A stretch of DNA of 64,000 nt from Euwallacea fornicatus (Eukaryota; Arthropoda; Insecta; Coleoptera; Curculionidae), in contig NW_027096068.1 of assembly GCF_040115645.1 (NCBI RefSeq), positions 186,001 to 250,000 of the forward strand, written 5' to 3'. Each line of letters opens with the position of its first letter. Positions within the stretch are counted from its first letter, which is position 1. Below, piece after piece: positions 50,008 through 63,760 of the stretch. Position numbers and translations under genes: made by a program. The notes beneath the pieces were generated by a model. The model was not told the DNA's origin and made no database searches. It saw only the letters and a list, made by a program, of their open reading frames with translations.

Positions 50008-52018
50008 ACTTTTCAAACTTTGAAGCTCGATAGCGTCGGCAAATGAAGACCAAATTTGTTAAACAAAGTGTCAAATTAATCAGCTCGACGAGATTTTGAA
50101 TATGTCACAACACATCATGATTGCATCTAGTTGAATTTTCAAGAAAAATAGTACTTTATGTGCTCAAACACACAACTTGTGTGACTTTTCAAACTTTGAA
50201 GCTCGATAGCGTCGGCAAATGAAGACCAAATTTGTTAAACAAAGTGTCAAATTAATCAGCTCGACGAGATTTTGAAGATGTCACAACACATCATGATTAC
50301 ATCTTGTTGAACTTCCAAGAACAATAGTACTTTATGTGCTCAAACACACAACTTTTGTGACTTTTCCAATTTTGAAGCTCGATTACTTTGGCAAATGTGA
50401 ACCAAATTTGTTAAACAGAGTGTCAAATTAATCAGCTCGATGAGATCTTTAACATGACACAACACATCAGAATTGCATCTTGTTGAACTTCCAAGAAAAA
50501 TAGTACTTTATGTGCTCAAACACACAACTTTTGTGACTTTTCAAACTTTGAAGCTCGATAACTTCGGCAAATGAGTACCAAACTCCTGAAACAAAGTGTC
50601 AAGTTAATCAGCTCGACGAGATCTTTAACATGACACAACACATCAGAATTGCATCTTGTTGAACTTCCAAGAAAAATAGTACTTTATGTGCTCAAACACA
50701 CAACTTTTGTGACTTTTCAAACTTTGAAGCTCGATAACTTCGGCAAATGAGTACCAAATTCCTTAAACAAAGTGTCAAATTAATCAGCTCGACGAGATTT
50801 TGAAGATGTCACAACACATCAGAATTGCATCTTGTTGAACTTCCAAGAAAAATAGTACTTTATGTGCTCAAACACACAACTTGTGTGACTTTTCAAACTT
50901 TGAAGCTCGATAACTTCGGCAAATGAGGACTAAATTTGTTAAACAGAGTGTCAAATTAATCAGCTCGACGAGGTTATGAAGATGTCACAACACATCAGAA
51001 TTGCATCTTGTTGAACTTCCAAGAAAAATAGTACTTTATGTGCTCAAACACACAACTTTTGTGACTTTTCAAACTTTGAAGCTCGATAACTTCGGCAAAT
51101 GAGTACCAAATTCCTTAAACAAAGTGTCAAATTAATCAGCTCGACGAGATTTTGAAGATGTCACAACACATCAGAATTGCATCTTGTTGAACTTCCAAGA
51201 AAAATAGTACTTTATGTGCTCAAACACACAACTTGTGTGACTTTTCAAACTTTGAAGCTCGATAACTTCGGCAAATGAGGACCAAATTTGTTAAACAGAG
51301 TGTCAAATTAATCAGCTCGACGAGGTTATGAAGATGTCACAACACATCAGAATTGCATCTTGTTGAACTTCCAAGAAAAATAGTACTTTATGTGCTCAAA
51401 CACACAACTTGTGTGACTTTTCAAACTTTGAAGCTCGATAACTTCGGCAAATGTGGACCAAATTTCTTAAACAAAGTGTCAAAGTAATCACCTCAACGAG
51501 ATTTTGAAGATGTCACAACACATCATGATTACATCTTGTTGAACTTCCAAGAACAATAGTACTTTATGTGCTCAAACACACAACTTTTGTGACTTTTCCA
51601 ATTTTGAAGCTCGATTACTTTGGCAAATGTGGACCAAATTTGTTAAACAGAGTGTCAAATTAATCAGCTCGACGAGATCTTTAACATGACACAACACATC
51701 AGAATTGCATCTTGTTGAACTTCCAAGAAAAATAGTACTTTATGTGCTCAAACACACAACTTGTGTGACTTTTCAAACTTTGAAGCTCGATAACTTCGGC
51801 AAATGAGTACTAAATTCCTTAAACAAAGTGTCAAATTAATCAGCTCGACGAGATTTTGAAGATGTCACAACACATCGTGATTGCATCTTGTTGAACTTCC
51901 AAGAAAAATAGTACTTTATGTGCTCAAACACACAACTTGTGTGACTTTTCAAATATTGAAGCTCGATAACTTCGGCAAATGAGTACCAAATTCCTTAAAC
52001 AAAGTGTCAAATTAATCA
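50008..52018 (-). repeat. Forty-eight-monomer-shift duplication copy 2 in C (partner ~41560-43570)
   Basis: Paired 'gatagcgtcggc' monomers begin at 50029 and 50205, followed by 'ctagttgaattttc', 'gatgagatctttaac' and 'aaactcctgaaac', in the order seen 8,448 bp upstream. The right part also belongs to the 25-monomer-shift copy of 46.8-48.9 kb, so duplications overlap. Confidence 0.83.
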
Positions 52019-53250
52019 GCTCGACAAGATTTTGAAGATGTCACAACACAACAGAATTGCATCTTGTTGAACTTCCAAGAAAAATAGTACTTTATGTGCT
52101 CAAACACACAACTTGTGTGACTTTTCAAACTTTGAAGCTCGATAACTTCGGCAAATGAGTACTAAATTCCTTAAACAAAGTGTCAAATTAATCAGCTCGA
52201 CGAGATTTTGAAGATGTCACAACACATCGTGATTGCATCTTGTTGAACTTCCAAGAAAAATAGTACTTTATGTGCTCAAACACACAACTTGTGTGACTTT
52301 TCAAACATTGAAGCTCGATAACTTCGGCAAATGAGTACCAAATTCCTTAAACAAAGTGTCAAATTAATCAGCTCGACAAGATTTTGAAGATGTCACAACA
52401 CAACAGAATTGCATCTTGTTGAACTTCCAAGAAAAATAGTACTTTATGTGCTCAAACACACAACTTGTGTGACTTTTCAAACTTTGAAGCTCGATAGCTT
52501 CGGCAAATGAAGACCAAATTTTTTAAACAAAGTTTCAAATTAATCAGCTCGACGAGATTTTGAAGATGTCACAACACATCAGAATTGCATCTTGTTGAAC
52601 TTCCAAGAAAAATAGTACTTTATGTGCTCAAACACACAACTTGTGTGACTTTTCAAACTTTGAAGCTCGATAGCTTCGGCAAATGAAGACCAAATTTGTT
52701 AAACAAAGTTTCAAATTAATCACCTCAACGAGATTTTGAAGATGTCACAACACATCGTGATTGCATCTTGTTGAACTTCCAAGAAAAATAGTACTTTATG
52801 TGCTCAAACACACAACTTGTGTGACTTTTCAAAATTTGAAGCTCGATAACTTCGGCAAATGAGTACCAAATTCCTTAAACAAAGTGTCAAATTAATCAGC
52901 TCGTCGAGATTTTGAAGATGTCACAACACATCAGAATTGCATCTTGTTGAACTTCCAAGAAAAATAGTAGTTTATGTGCTCAAACACACAACTTGTGTGA
53001 CTTTTCAAACTTTGAAGCTCGATAACTTCGGCAAATGAGGACCAAATTTGTTAAACAGAGTGTCAAATTAATCAGCTCGACGAGGTTATGAAGATGTCAC
53101 AACACATCAGAATTGCATCTTGTTGAACTTCCAAGAAAAATAGTACTTTATGTGCTCAAACACACAACTTGTGTGACTTTTCAAACTTTGAAGCTCGATA
53201 ACTTCGGCAAATGTGGACCAAATTTCTTAAACAAAGTGTCAAAGTAATCA
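51240..53250 (-). repeat. Twenty-five-monomer-shift copy of C10 (partner ~46840-48850)
   Basis: 'tagtagtttatg' at 52965 lies 4,400 bp (25 x 176) after 48565. The monomers before and after it match in order, including 'gctcgtcgag', 'gaggttatgaag' and 'aagtaatcacctc'. One internal monomer near 52,026 carries 'cgacaag' and 'cacaacag' where the partner has 'cgacgag' and 'cacatcag', suggesting conversion by its neighbour. Confidence 0.8.
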
Positions 53251-54057
53251 CCTCGACGAGATTTTGAAGATGTCACAACACATCGTGATTGCATCTTGTT
53301 GAACTTCCAAGAAAAATAGTACTTTATGTGCTCAAACACACAACTTGTGTGACTTTTCAAACATTGAAGCTCGATAACTTCGGCAAATGAGTACCAAATT
53401 CCTTAAACAAAGTGTCAAATTAATCAGCTCGACGAGGTTATGAAGATGTCACAACACATCAGAATTGCATCTTGTTGAACTTCCAAGAAAAATAGTACTT
53501 TATGTGCTCAAACACACAACTTGTGTGACTTTTCAAACTTTGAAGCTCGCTAACTTCGGCAAATGAGGACCAAATTTGTTAAACAAAGTGTCAAAGTAAT
53601 CACCTCAACGAGATTTTGAAGATGTCACAACACATCAGAATTGCATCTTGTTGAACTTCCAAGAAAAATAGTACTTTATGTGCTCAAACACACAACTTTT
53701 GTGACTTTTCAAACTTTGAAGCTTGATAACTTCGGCAAATGAGTACTAAATTCCTTAAACAAAGTGTCAAATTAATCAGCTCGACGAGATTTTGAAGATG
53801 TCACAACACATCAGAATTGCATCTTGTTGAACTTCCAAGAAAAATAGTACTTTATGTGCTCAAACACACAACTTTTGTGACTTTTCAAACTTTGAAGCTC
53901 GATAGCTTCGGCAAATGAAGACCAAATTTGTTAAACAAAGTTTCAAATTAATCACCTCAACGAGATTTTGAAGATGTCACAACACATCGTGATTGCATCT
54001 TGTTGAACTTCCAAGAAAAATAGTACTTTATGTGCTCAAACACACAACTTTTGTGAC

Positions 54058-56540
54058 TTTTCAAACTTTGAAGCTCGATAACTTCGGCAAATGAGTACCA
54101 AATTCCTGAAACAAAGTGTCAAGTTAATCAGCTCGACGAGATCTTTAACATGACACACCACATCAGAATTGCATCTTGTTGAACTTCCAAGAAAAATAGT
54201 ACTTTATGTGCTCAAACACACAACTTGTGTGACTTTTCAAACTTTGAAGCTCGATAACTTCGGCAAATGTGGACCAAATTTCTTAAACAAAGTGTCAAAG
54301 TAATCACCTCAACGAGATTTTGAAGATGTCACAACACATCATGATTACATCTTGTTGAACTTCCAAGAAAAATAGTACTTTATGTGCTCAAACACACAAC
54401 TTGTGTGACTTTTCAAACTTTGAAGCTCGATAACTTCGGCAAATGAGGACCAAATTTGTTAAACAGAGTGTCAAATTAATCAGCTCAACGAGATTTTGAA
54501 AATGTCACAACACATCATGATTGCATCTTGTTGAACTTCCAAGAAAAATAGTACTTTATGTGCTCAAACACACAACTTGTGTGACTTTTCAAACTTTGAA
54601 GCTCGATAACTTCGGCAAATGAGTACCAAATTCCTTAAACAAAGTGTCAAATTAATCAGCTCGACGAGATTTTGAAGATGTCACAACACATCATGATTAC
54701 ATCTTGTTGAACTTCCAAGAAAAATAGTACTTTATGTGCTCAAACACACAGCTTGTGTGACTTTTCAAACTTTGAAGCTCGATAACTTCGGCAAATGAGT
54801 ACTAAATTCCTTAAACAAAGTGTCAAATTAATCAGCTCGACGAGATTTTGAAGATGTCACAACACATCAGAATTGCATCTTGTTGAACTTCCAAGAAAAA
54901 TAGTACTTTAAGTGCTCAAACACACAACTTTTGTGACTTTTCAAACTTTGAAGCTCGATAACCGCGGCAAATGTGGACCGAATTTCTTAAACAAAGTGTC
55001 AAAGTAATCACCTCAACGAGATTTTGAAGATGGCACAACACATCATGATTACATCTTGTTGAACTTCCAAGAAAAATAGTACTTTATGTGCTCAAACACA
55101 CAGCTTGTGTGACTTTTCAAACTTTGAAGCTCGATAACTTCGGCAAATGAGTACTAAATTCCTTAAACAAAGTGTCAAATTAATCAGCTCGACGAGATTT
55201 TGAAGATGTCACAACACATCAGAATTACATCTTGTTGAACTTCCAAGAAAAATAGTACTTTATGTGCTCAAACACACAACTTGTGTGACTTTTCAAACTT
55301 TGAAGCTCGATAGCTTGGGCAAATGAAGACCAAATTTTTTAAACAAAGTTTCAAATTAATCAGCTCGACGAGATTTTGAAGATGTCACAACACATCAGAA
55401 TTGCATCTTGTTGAACTTCCAAGAAAAATAGTACTATATGTGCTCAAACACACAACTTGTGTGACTTTTCAAACTTTGAAGCTCGATAACTTCGGCAAAT
55501 GAGGACAAAATTTGTTAAACAGAGTGTCAAATTAATCAGCTCGATGAGATCTTTAACATGACACAACACATCAGAATTGCATCTTGTTGAACTTCCAAGA
55601 AAAATAGTACTTTATGTGTTCAAACACACAACTTTTGTGACTTTTCAAACTTTGAAGCTCGATAACTTCGGCAAATGAGTACTAAATTCCTTAAACAAAG
55701 TGTCAAATTAATCAGCTCGACGAGATTTTGAAGATGTCACAACACATCAGAATTACATCTTGTTGAACTTCCAAGAAAAATAGTACTTTATGTGCTCAAA
55801 CACACAACTTTTGTGACTTTTCAAACTTTGAAGCTCGATAACTTCGGCAAATGAGTACTAAATTCCTTAAACAAAGTGTCAAATTAATCACCTCAACGAG
55901 ATTTTGTAGATGTCACAACACATCAGAATTGCATCTTGTTGAACTTCCAAGAAAAATAGTACTTTATGTGCTCAAACACACAACTTGTGTGACTTTTCAA
56001 ACTTTGAAGCTCGATAGCTTCGGCAAATGAGTACTAAATTCCTTAAACAAAGTGTCAAATTAATCAGCTCGACGAGATTTTGAAGATGTCACAACACATC
56101 GTGATTGCGTCTTGTTGAACTTCCAAGAAAAATAGTACTTTATGTGCTCAAACACACAACTTGTGTGACTTTTCAAACTTTGAAGCTCGATAACTTCGGC
56201 AAATGAGGACAAAATTTGTTAAACAGAGTGTCAAATTAATCAGCTCGATGAGATCTTTAACATGACACAACACATCAGAATTGCATCTTGTTGAACTTCC
56301 AAGAAAAATAGTACTTTATGTGTTCAAACACACAACTTTTGTGACTTTTCAAAATTTGAAGCTCGATAACTTCGGCAAATGAGTACTAAATTCCTTAAAC
56401 AAAGTGTCAAATTAATCAGCTCGACGAGATTTTGAAGATGTCACAACACATCAGAATTGCATCTTGTTGAACTTCCAAGAAAAATAGTACTTTATGTGCT
56501 CAAACACACAGCTTGTGTGACTTTTCAAACTTTGAAGCTC
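54058..56540 (-). repeat. Seventeen-monomer duplication copy 1 in C (partner ~57050-59532)
   Basis: Marks recur exactly 2,992 bp downstream: 'atgagtacc' with 'aattcctgaaac' (54091/57083), 'gataaccgcggc' (54957/57949), 'gaggacaaaatttg' (55501/58493 and 56205/59197), 'attttgtagatg' (55901/58893) and 'gtgattgcgtc' (56101/59093). The copies touch almost end to end, a tandem of about 3-kb units. Private changes here include 'gatagcttggg' near 55312, 'gatggcacaac' near 55030 and 'tttaagtgctc' near 54908. Confidence 0.88.
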
Positions 56541-57049
56541 GATAACTTCGGCAAATGAGGACCAAATTTGTTAAACAAAGTTTCAAATTAATCACCTCAA
56601 CGAGATTTTGAAGATGTCACAACACATCGTGATTGCATCTTGTTGAACTTCCAAGAAAAATAGTACTTTATGTGCTCAAACACACAACTTTTGTGACTTT
56701 TCAAACTTTGAAGCTCGATAACCGCGGCAAATGTGGACCGAATTTCTTAAACAAAGTGTCAAAGTAATCACCTCAACGAGATTTTGAAGATGTCACAACA
56801 CATCATGATTACATCTTGTTGAACTTCCAAGAAAAATAGTACTTTATGTGCTCAAACACACAGCTTGTGTGACTTTTCAAACTTTGAAGCTCGATAACTT
56901 CGGCAAATGAGTACTAAATTCCTTAAACAAAGTGTCAAATTAATCAGCTCGACGAGATTTTGAAGATGTCACAACACATCGTGATTGCGTCTTGTTGAAC
57001 TTCCAAGAAAAATAGTACTTTATGTGCTCAAACACACAACTTGTGTGAC

Positions 57050-59532
57050 TTTTCAAACTTTGAAGCTCGATAACTTCGGCAAATGAGTACCAAATTCCTG
57101 AAACAAAGTGTCAAGTTAATCAGCTCGACGAGATCTTTAACATGACACACCACATCAGAATTGCATCTTGTTGAACTTCCAAGAAAAATAGTACTTTATG
57201 TGCTCAAACACACAACTTGTGTGACTTTTCAAACTTTGAAGCTCGATAACTTCGGCAAATGTGGACCAAATTTCTTAAACAAAGTGTCAAAGTAATCACC
57301 TCAACGAGATTTTGAAGATGTCACAACACATCATGATTACATCTTGTTGAACTTCCAAGAAAAATAGTACTTTATGTGCTCAAACACACAACTTGTGTGA
57401 CTTTTCAAACTTTGAAGCTCGATAACTTCGGCAAATGAGGACCAAATTTGTTAAACAGAGTGTCAAATTAATCAGCTCAACGAGATTTTGAAAATGTCAC
57501 AACACATCATGATTGCATCTTGTTGAACTTCCAAGAAAAATAGTACTTTATGTGCTCAAACACACAACTTGTGTGACTTTTCAAACTTTGAAGCTCGATA
57601 ACTTCGGCAAATGAGTACCAAATTCCTTAAACAAAGTGTCAAATTAATCAGCTCGACGAGATTTTGAAGATGTCACAACACATCATGATTACATCTTGTT
57701 GAACTTCCAAGAAAAATAGTACTTTATGTGCTCAAACACACAGCTTGTGTGACTTTTCAAACTTTGAAGCTCGATAACTTCGGCAAATGAGTACTAAATT
57801 CCTTAAACAAAGTGTCAAATTAATCAGCTCGACGAGATTTTGAAGATGTCACAACACATCAGAATTGCATCTTGTTGAACTTCCAAGAAAAATAGTACTT
57901 TATGTGCTCAAACACACAACTTTTGTGACTTTTCAAACTTTGAAGCTCGATAACCGCGGCAAATGTGGACCGAATTTCTTAAACAAAGTGTCAAAGTAAT
58001 CACCTCAACGAGATTTTGAAGATGTCACAACACATCATGATTACATCTTGTTGAACTTCCAAGAAAAATAGTACTTTATGTGCTCAAACACACAGCTTGT
58101 GTGACTTTTCAAACTTTGAAGCTCGATAACTTCGGCAAATGAGTACTAAATTCCTTAAACAAAGTGTCAAATTAATCAGCTCGACGAGATTTTGAAGATG
58201 TCACAACACATCAGAATTACATCTTGTTGAACTTCCAAGAAAAATAGTACTTTATGTGCTCAAACACACAACTTGTGTGACTTTTCAAACTTTGAAGCTC
58301 GATAGCTTCGGCAAATGAAGACCAAATTTTTTAAACAAAGTTTCAAATTAATCAGCTCGACGAGATTTTGAAGATGTCACAACACATCAGAATTGCATCT
58401 TGTTGAACTTCCAAGAAAAATAGTACTTTATGTGCTCAAACACACAACTTGTGTGACTTTTCAAACTTTGAAGCTCGATAACTTCGGCAAATGAGGACAA
58501 AATTTGTTAAACAGAGTGTCAAATTAATCAGCTCGATGAGATCTTTAACATGACACAACACATCAGAATTGAATCTTGTTGAACTTCCAAGAAAAATAGT
58601 ACTTTATGTGTTCAAACACACAACTTTTGTGACTTTTCAAACTTTGAAGCTCGATAACTTCGGCAAATGAGTACTAAATTCCTTAAACAAAGTGTCAAAT
58701 TAATCAGCTCGACGAGATTTTGAAGATGTCACAACACATCAGAATTACATCTTGTTGAACTTCCAAGAAAAATAGTACTTTATGTGCTCAAACACACAAC
58801 TTTTGTGACTTTTCAAACTTTGAAGCTCGATAACTTCGGCAAATGAGTACTAAATTCCTTAAACAAAGTGTCAAATTAATCACCTCAACGAGATTTTGTA
58901 GATGTCACAACACATCAGAATTGCATCTTGTTGAACTTCCAAGAAAAATAGTACTTTATGTGCTCAAACACACAACTTGTGTGACTTTTCAAACTTTGAA
59001 GCTCGATAGCTTCGGCAAATGAGTACTAAATTCCTTAAACAAAGTGTCAAATTAATCAGCTCGACGAGATTTTGAAGATGTCACAACACATCGTGATTGC
59101 GTCTTGTTGAACTTCCAAGAAAAATAGTACTTTATGTGCTCAAACACACAACTTGTGTGACTTTTCAAACTTTGAAGCTCGATAACTTCGGCAAATGAGG
59201 ACAAAATTTGTTAAACAGAGTGTCAAATTAATCAGCTCGATGAGATCTTTAACATGACACAACACATCAGAATTGCATCTTGTTGAACTTCCAAGAAAAA
59301 TAGTACTTTATGTGTTCAAACACACAACTTTTGTGACTTTTCAAACTTTGAAGCTCGATAACTTCGGCAAATGAGTACTAAATTCCTTAAACAAAGTGTC
59401 AAATTAATCAGCTCGACGAGATTTTGAAGATGTCACAACACATCAGAATTGCATCTTTTGAACTTCCAAGAAAAATAGTACTTTATGTGCTCAAACACAC
59501 AGCTTGTGTGACTTTTCAAACTTTGAAGCTCG
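57050..59532 (-). repeat. Seventeen-monomer duplication copy 2 in C (partner ~54058-56540)
   Basis: This is the partner of the preceding unit at +2,992 bp with the same ordered marks. Near 59451 it has a one-base deletion ('catcttttgaac' for 'catcttgttgaac'), which shifts later marks by 1 bp ('gataaccgcggc' at 60236). Near 58569 it has a private 'gaattgaatcttg'. It diverges where 'gagtactaaattcc' faces 'gaggaccaaatttg'. Confidence 0.88.
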
Positions 59533-62289
59533 ATAACTTCGGCAAATGAGTACTAAATTCCTTAAACAAAGTGACAAATTAATCAGCTCGACGAGATTTT
59601 GAAGATGTCACAACACATCGTGATTGCGTCTTGTTGAACTTCCAAGAAAAATAGTACTTTATGTGCTCAAACACACAACTTGTGTGACTTTTCAAACTTT
59701 GAAGCTCGATAACTTCGGCAAATGAGGACAAAATTTGTTAAACAGAGTGTCAAATTAATCAGCTCGATGAGATCTTTAACATGACACAACACATCAGAAT
59801 TGCATCTTGTTGAACTTCCAAGAAAAATAGTACTTTATGTGTTCAAACACACAACTTTTGTTACTTTTCAAACTTTGAAGCTCGATAACTTCGGCAAATG
59901 AGTACTAAATTCCTTAAACAAAGTGTCAAATTAATCAGCTCGACGAGATTTTGAAGATGTCACAACACATCAGAATTGCATCTTGTTGAACTTCCAAGAA
60001 AAATAGTACTTTATGTGCTCAAACACACAACTTGTGTGACTTTTCAAACTTTGAAGCTCGATAACTTCGGCAAATGAGGACCAAATTTGTTAAACAAAGT
60101 TTCAAATTAATCACCTCAACGAGATTTTGAAGATGTCACAACACATCGTGATTGCATCTTGTTGAACTTCCAAGAAAAATAGTACTTTATGTGCTCAAAC
60201 ACACAACTTTTGTGACTTTTCAAACTTTGAAGCTCGATAACCGCGGCAAATGTGGACCGAATTTCTTAAACAAAGTGTCAAAGTAATCACCTCAACGAGA
60301 TTTTGAAGATGTCACAACACATCATGATTACATCTTGTTGAACTTCCAAGAAAAATAGTACTTTATGTGCTCAAACACACAACTTTTGTGACTTTTCAAA
60401 CTTTGAAGCTCGATAACTTCGGCAAATGAGTACCAAATTCCTTAAACAAAGTGTCAAATTAATAAGCTCGACGAATTTTTGAAGATGTCACAACACATCA
60501 GAATTGCATCTTGTTGAACTTCCAAGAAAAATAGTACTTAATGTGCTCAAACACACAACTTGTGTGACTTTTCAAACTTTGAAGCTCGATAACTTCGGCA
60601 AATGAGGACAAAATTTGTTAAACAGAGTGTCAAATTAATCAGCTCGATGAGATCTTTAACATGACACAACACATCAGAATTGCATCTTGTTGAACTTCCA
60701 AGAAAAATAGTACTTTATGTGTTCAAACACACAACTTTTGTGACTTTTCAAACTTTGAAGCTCGATAACTTCGGAAAATGAGTACTAAATTCCTTAAACA
60801 AAGTGTCAAATTAATCAGCTCGACGAGATTTTGAAGATGTCACAACACATCAGAATTACATCTTGTTGAACTTCCAAGAAAAATAGTACTTTATGTGCTC
60901 AAACACACAACTTTTGTGACTTTTCAAACTTTGAAGCTCGATAACTTCGGCAAATGAGTACTAAATTCCTTAAACAAAGTGTCAAATTAATCAGCTCGAC
61001 GAGATTTTGTAGATGTCACAACACATCAGAATTGCATCTTGTTGAACTTCCAAGAAAAATAGTACTTTATGTGCTCAAACACACAACTTTTGTGACTTTT
61101 CAAACTTTGAAGCTCGATAACTTCGGCAAATGAGTACTAAATTCCTTAAACAAAGTGTCAAATTAATCAGCTCGACGAGATTTTGAAGATGTCACAACAC
61201 ATCAGAATTGCATCTTGTTGAACTTCCAAGAAAAATAGTACTTTATGTGCTCAAACACACAACTTTTGTGACTTTTCAAACTTTGAAGCTCGATAACTTC
61301 GGCAAATGAGGTCCAAATTTGTTAAACAGAGTGTCAAATTAATCAGCTCAACGAGATTTTGAAGATGTCACAACACATCATGATTGCATCTTGTTGAATT
61401 TCCAAGAAAAATAGTACTTTATGTGCTCAAACACACAGCTTGTGTGACTTTTCAAATTTTGAAGCTCGATAACTTCGGCAAATGTGGACCACATTTCTTA
61501 AACAAAGTGTCAAAGTAATCACCTCAACGAGATTTTGAAGATGTCACAACACATCAGAATTGCATCTTGTTGAACTTCCAAGAAAAATAGTACTTTATGT
61601 GCTCAAACACACAACTTTTGTGACTTTTCAAACTTTGAAGCTCAATAACTTCGGCAAATGAGTACCAAATTCCTGAAACAAAGTGTCAAGTTAATCAGCT
61701 CGACGAGATCTTTAACATGACACAACACATCATGATTACATCTTGTTGAACTTCCAAGAAAAATAGTACTTTATGTGCTCAAACACACAACTTGTGTGAC
61801 TTTTCAAACTTTGAAGCTCGATAACTTCGGCAAATGTGGACCAAATTTCTTAAACAAATTGTCAAATTAATCAGCTCGACGAGATTTTGAAAATGTCACA
61901 ACACATCATGATTGCATCTTGTTGAACTTCCAAGAAAAATAGTACTTTATGTGCTCAAACACACAACTTGTGTGACTTTTCAAACTTTGAAGCTCGATAA
62001 CTTCGGCAAATGAGTACCAAATTCCTTAAACAAAGTGTCAAATTAATCAGCTCGACGAGATTTTGAAGATGTCACAACACATCAGAATTGCATCTTGTTG
62101 AACTTCCAAGAAAAATAGTACTTTATGTGCTCAAACACACAACTTGTGTGACTTTTCAAACTTTGAAGCTCGATAACTTCGGCAAATGAGGACCAAATTT
62201 GTTAAACAGAGTGTCAAATTAATCAGCTCAACGAGATTTTGAAGATGTCACAACACATCATGATTGCATCTTGTTGAACTTCCAAGAAA

Positions 62290-63760
62290 AGTAGTACTTT
62301 ATGTGCTCAAACACACATATTTTGTGACTTTTCAAACTTTTTAGCTCGATAACTTCGGCAAACGAGTACCAAATTCCTTAAACAAAGTGTCAAATTAATC
62401 AGCTCGATGAGATCTTTAACATGACACAACACATCAGAATTGCATCTTGTTGAACTTCCAAGAAAAATAGTACTTAATGTGCTCAAACACACAACTTTTG
62501 TGACTTTTCAAACTTTGAAGCTCGATAACTTCGGCAAATGTGGACCAATTTTCTTAAACAAAGTGTCAAAGTAATCACCTCAACGAGATTTTGAAGTTGT
62601 CACAACACATCATGATTACCTCTTGTTGAACTTCCAAGAAAAATAGTACTTTACGTGCTCAAACACACATATTTTGTGACTTTTCAAACTTTTTAGCTCG
62701 ATAACTTCGGCAAACGAGTACCAAATTCCTTAAACAAAGTGTCAAATTAATAAGCTCGACGAATTTTTGAAGATGTCACAACACATCAGAACTGCATCTT
62801 GTTGAACTTCCAAGAAAAATAGTACTTAATGTGCTCAAACACACAACTTGTGTGACTTTTCAAACTTTGAAGCTCGATAACTTCGGCAAATGAGTACCAA
62901 ATTCCTTAAACAAAGTGTCAAATTAATCAGCTCGACGAGATTTTGAAGATGTCACAACACATCGTGATTGCATCTTGTTGAACTTCCAAGAAAAATAGTA
63001 CTTTATGTGCTCAAACACAGAACTTGTGTGACTTTTCAAACTTTGAAGCTCGATAACTTCGGCAAATGAGGACCAAATTTGTTAAACAGAGTGTCAAATT
63101 AATCAGCTCAACGAGATTTTGAAGATGTCACAACACATCGTGATTGCATCTTGTTGAACTTCCCAGAAAAATAGTACTTTATGGGCTCAAACACACAACT
63201 TGTGTGACTTTTCAAACATTGAAGCTCGATAACTTCGGCAAATGAGTACCAAATTCCTTAAACAAAGTGTCAAATTAATCAGCTCGACGAGATTTTGAAG
63301 ATGTCACAACACAACAGAATTGCATCTTGTTGAACTTCCAAGAAAAATAGTACTTTATGTGCTCAAACACAGAACTTGTGTGACTTTTCAAACTTTGAAG
63401 CTCGATAACTTCGGCAAATGAGTACCAAATTCCTTAAACAAAGTGTCAAATTAATCAGCTCGACGAGATTTTGAAGATGTCACAACACAACAGAATTGCA
63501 TCTTGTTGAACTTCCAAGAAAAATAGTACTTTATGTGCTCAAACACACAACTTGTGTGACTTTTCAAACTTTGAAGCTCGATAGCTTCGGCAAATGAAGA
63601 CCAAATTTGTTAAACAAAGTTTCAAATTAATCACCTCAACGAGATTTTGAAGATGTCACAACACATCATGATTACCTCTTGTTGAACTTCCAAGAAAAAT
63701 AGTACTTTATGTGCTCAAACACACATATTTTGTTACTTTTCAAACTTTTTAGCTCGATAA
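62290..63760 (-). repeat. Variant C monomers with 'catattttgt' and 'tttttagctcg'
   Basis: A distinct monomer type with 'acacacatat', 'aactttttagctcg' and 'ggcaaacgag' occurs at 62311, 62663 and 63719, spaced 2 and 6 monomers apart. Neighbours share 'aataagctcgacgaattt'. It is confined to the right end of the window, hinting at a new local subfamily beyond 62 kb. A 61-codon reverse open frame (62307-62492) overlaps the first example and is not a credible gene. Confidence 0.7.

Noticed and set aside
62307..62492. Reverse-strand open frame of 61 codons in the C block.
   Set aside because: It is the same repeat-derived peptide as in the forward arm, read on the opposite strand because the array is inverted. 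No evidence of expression.
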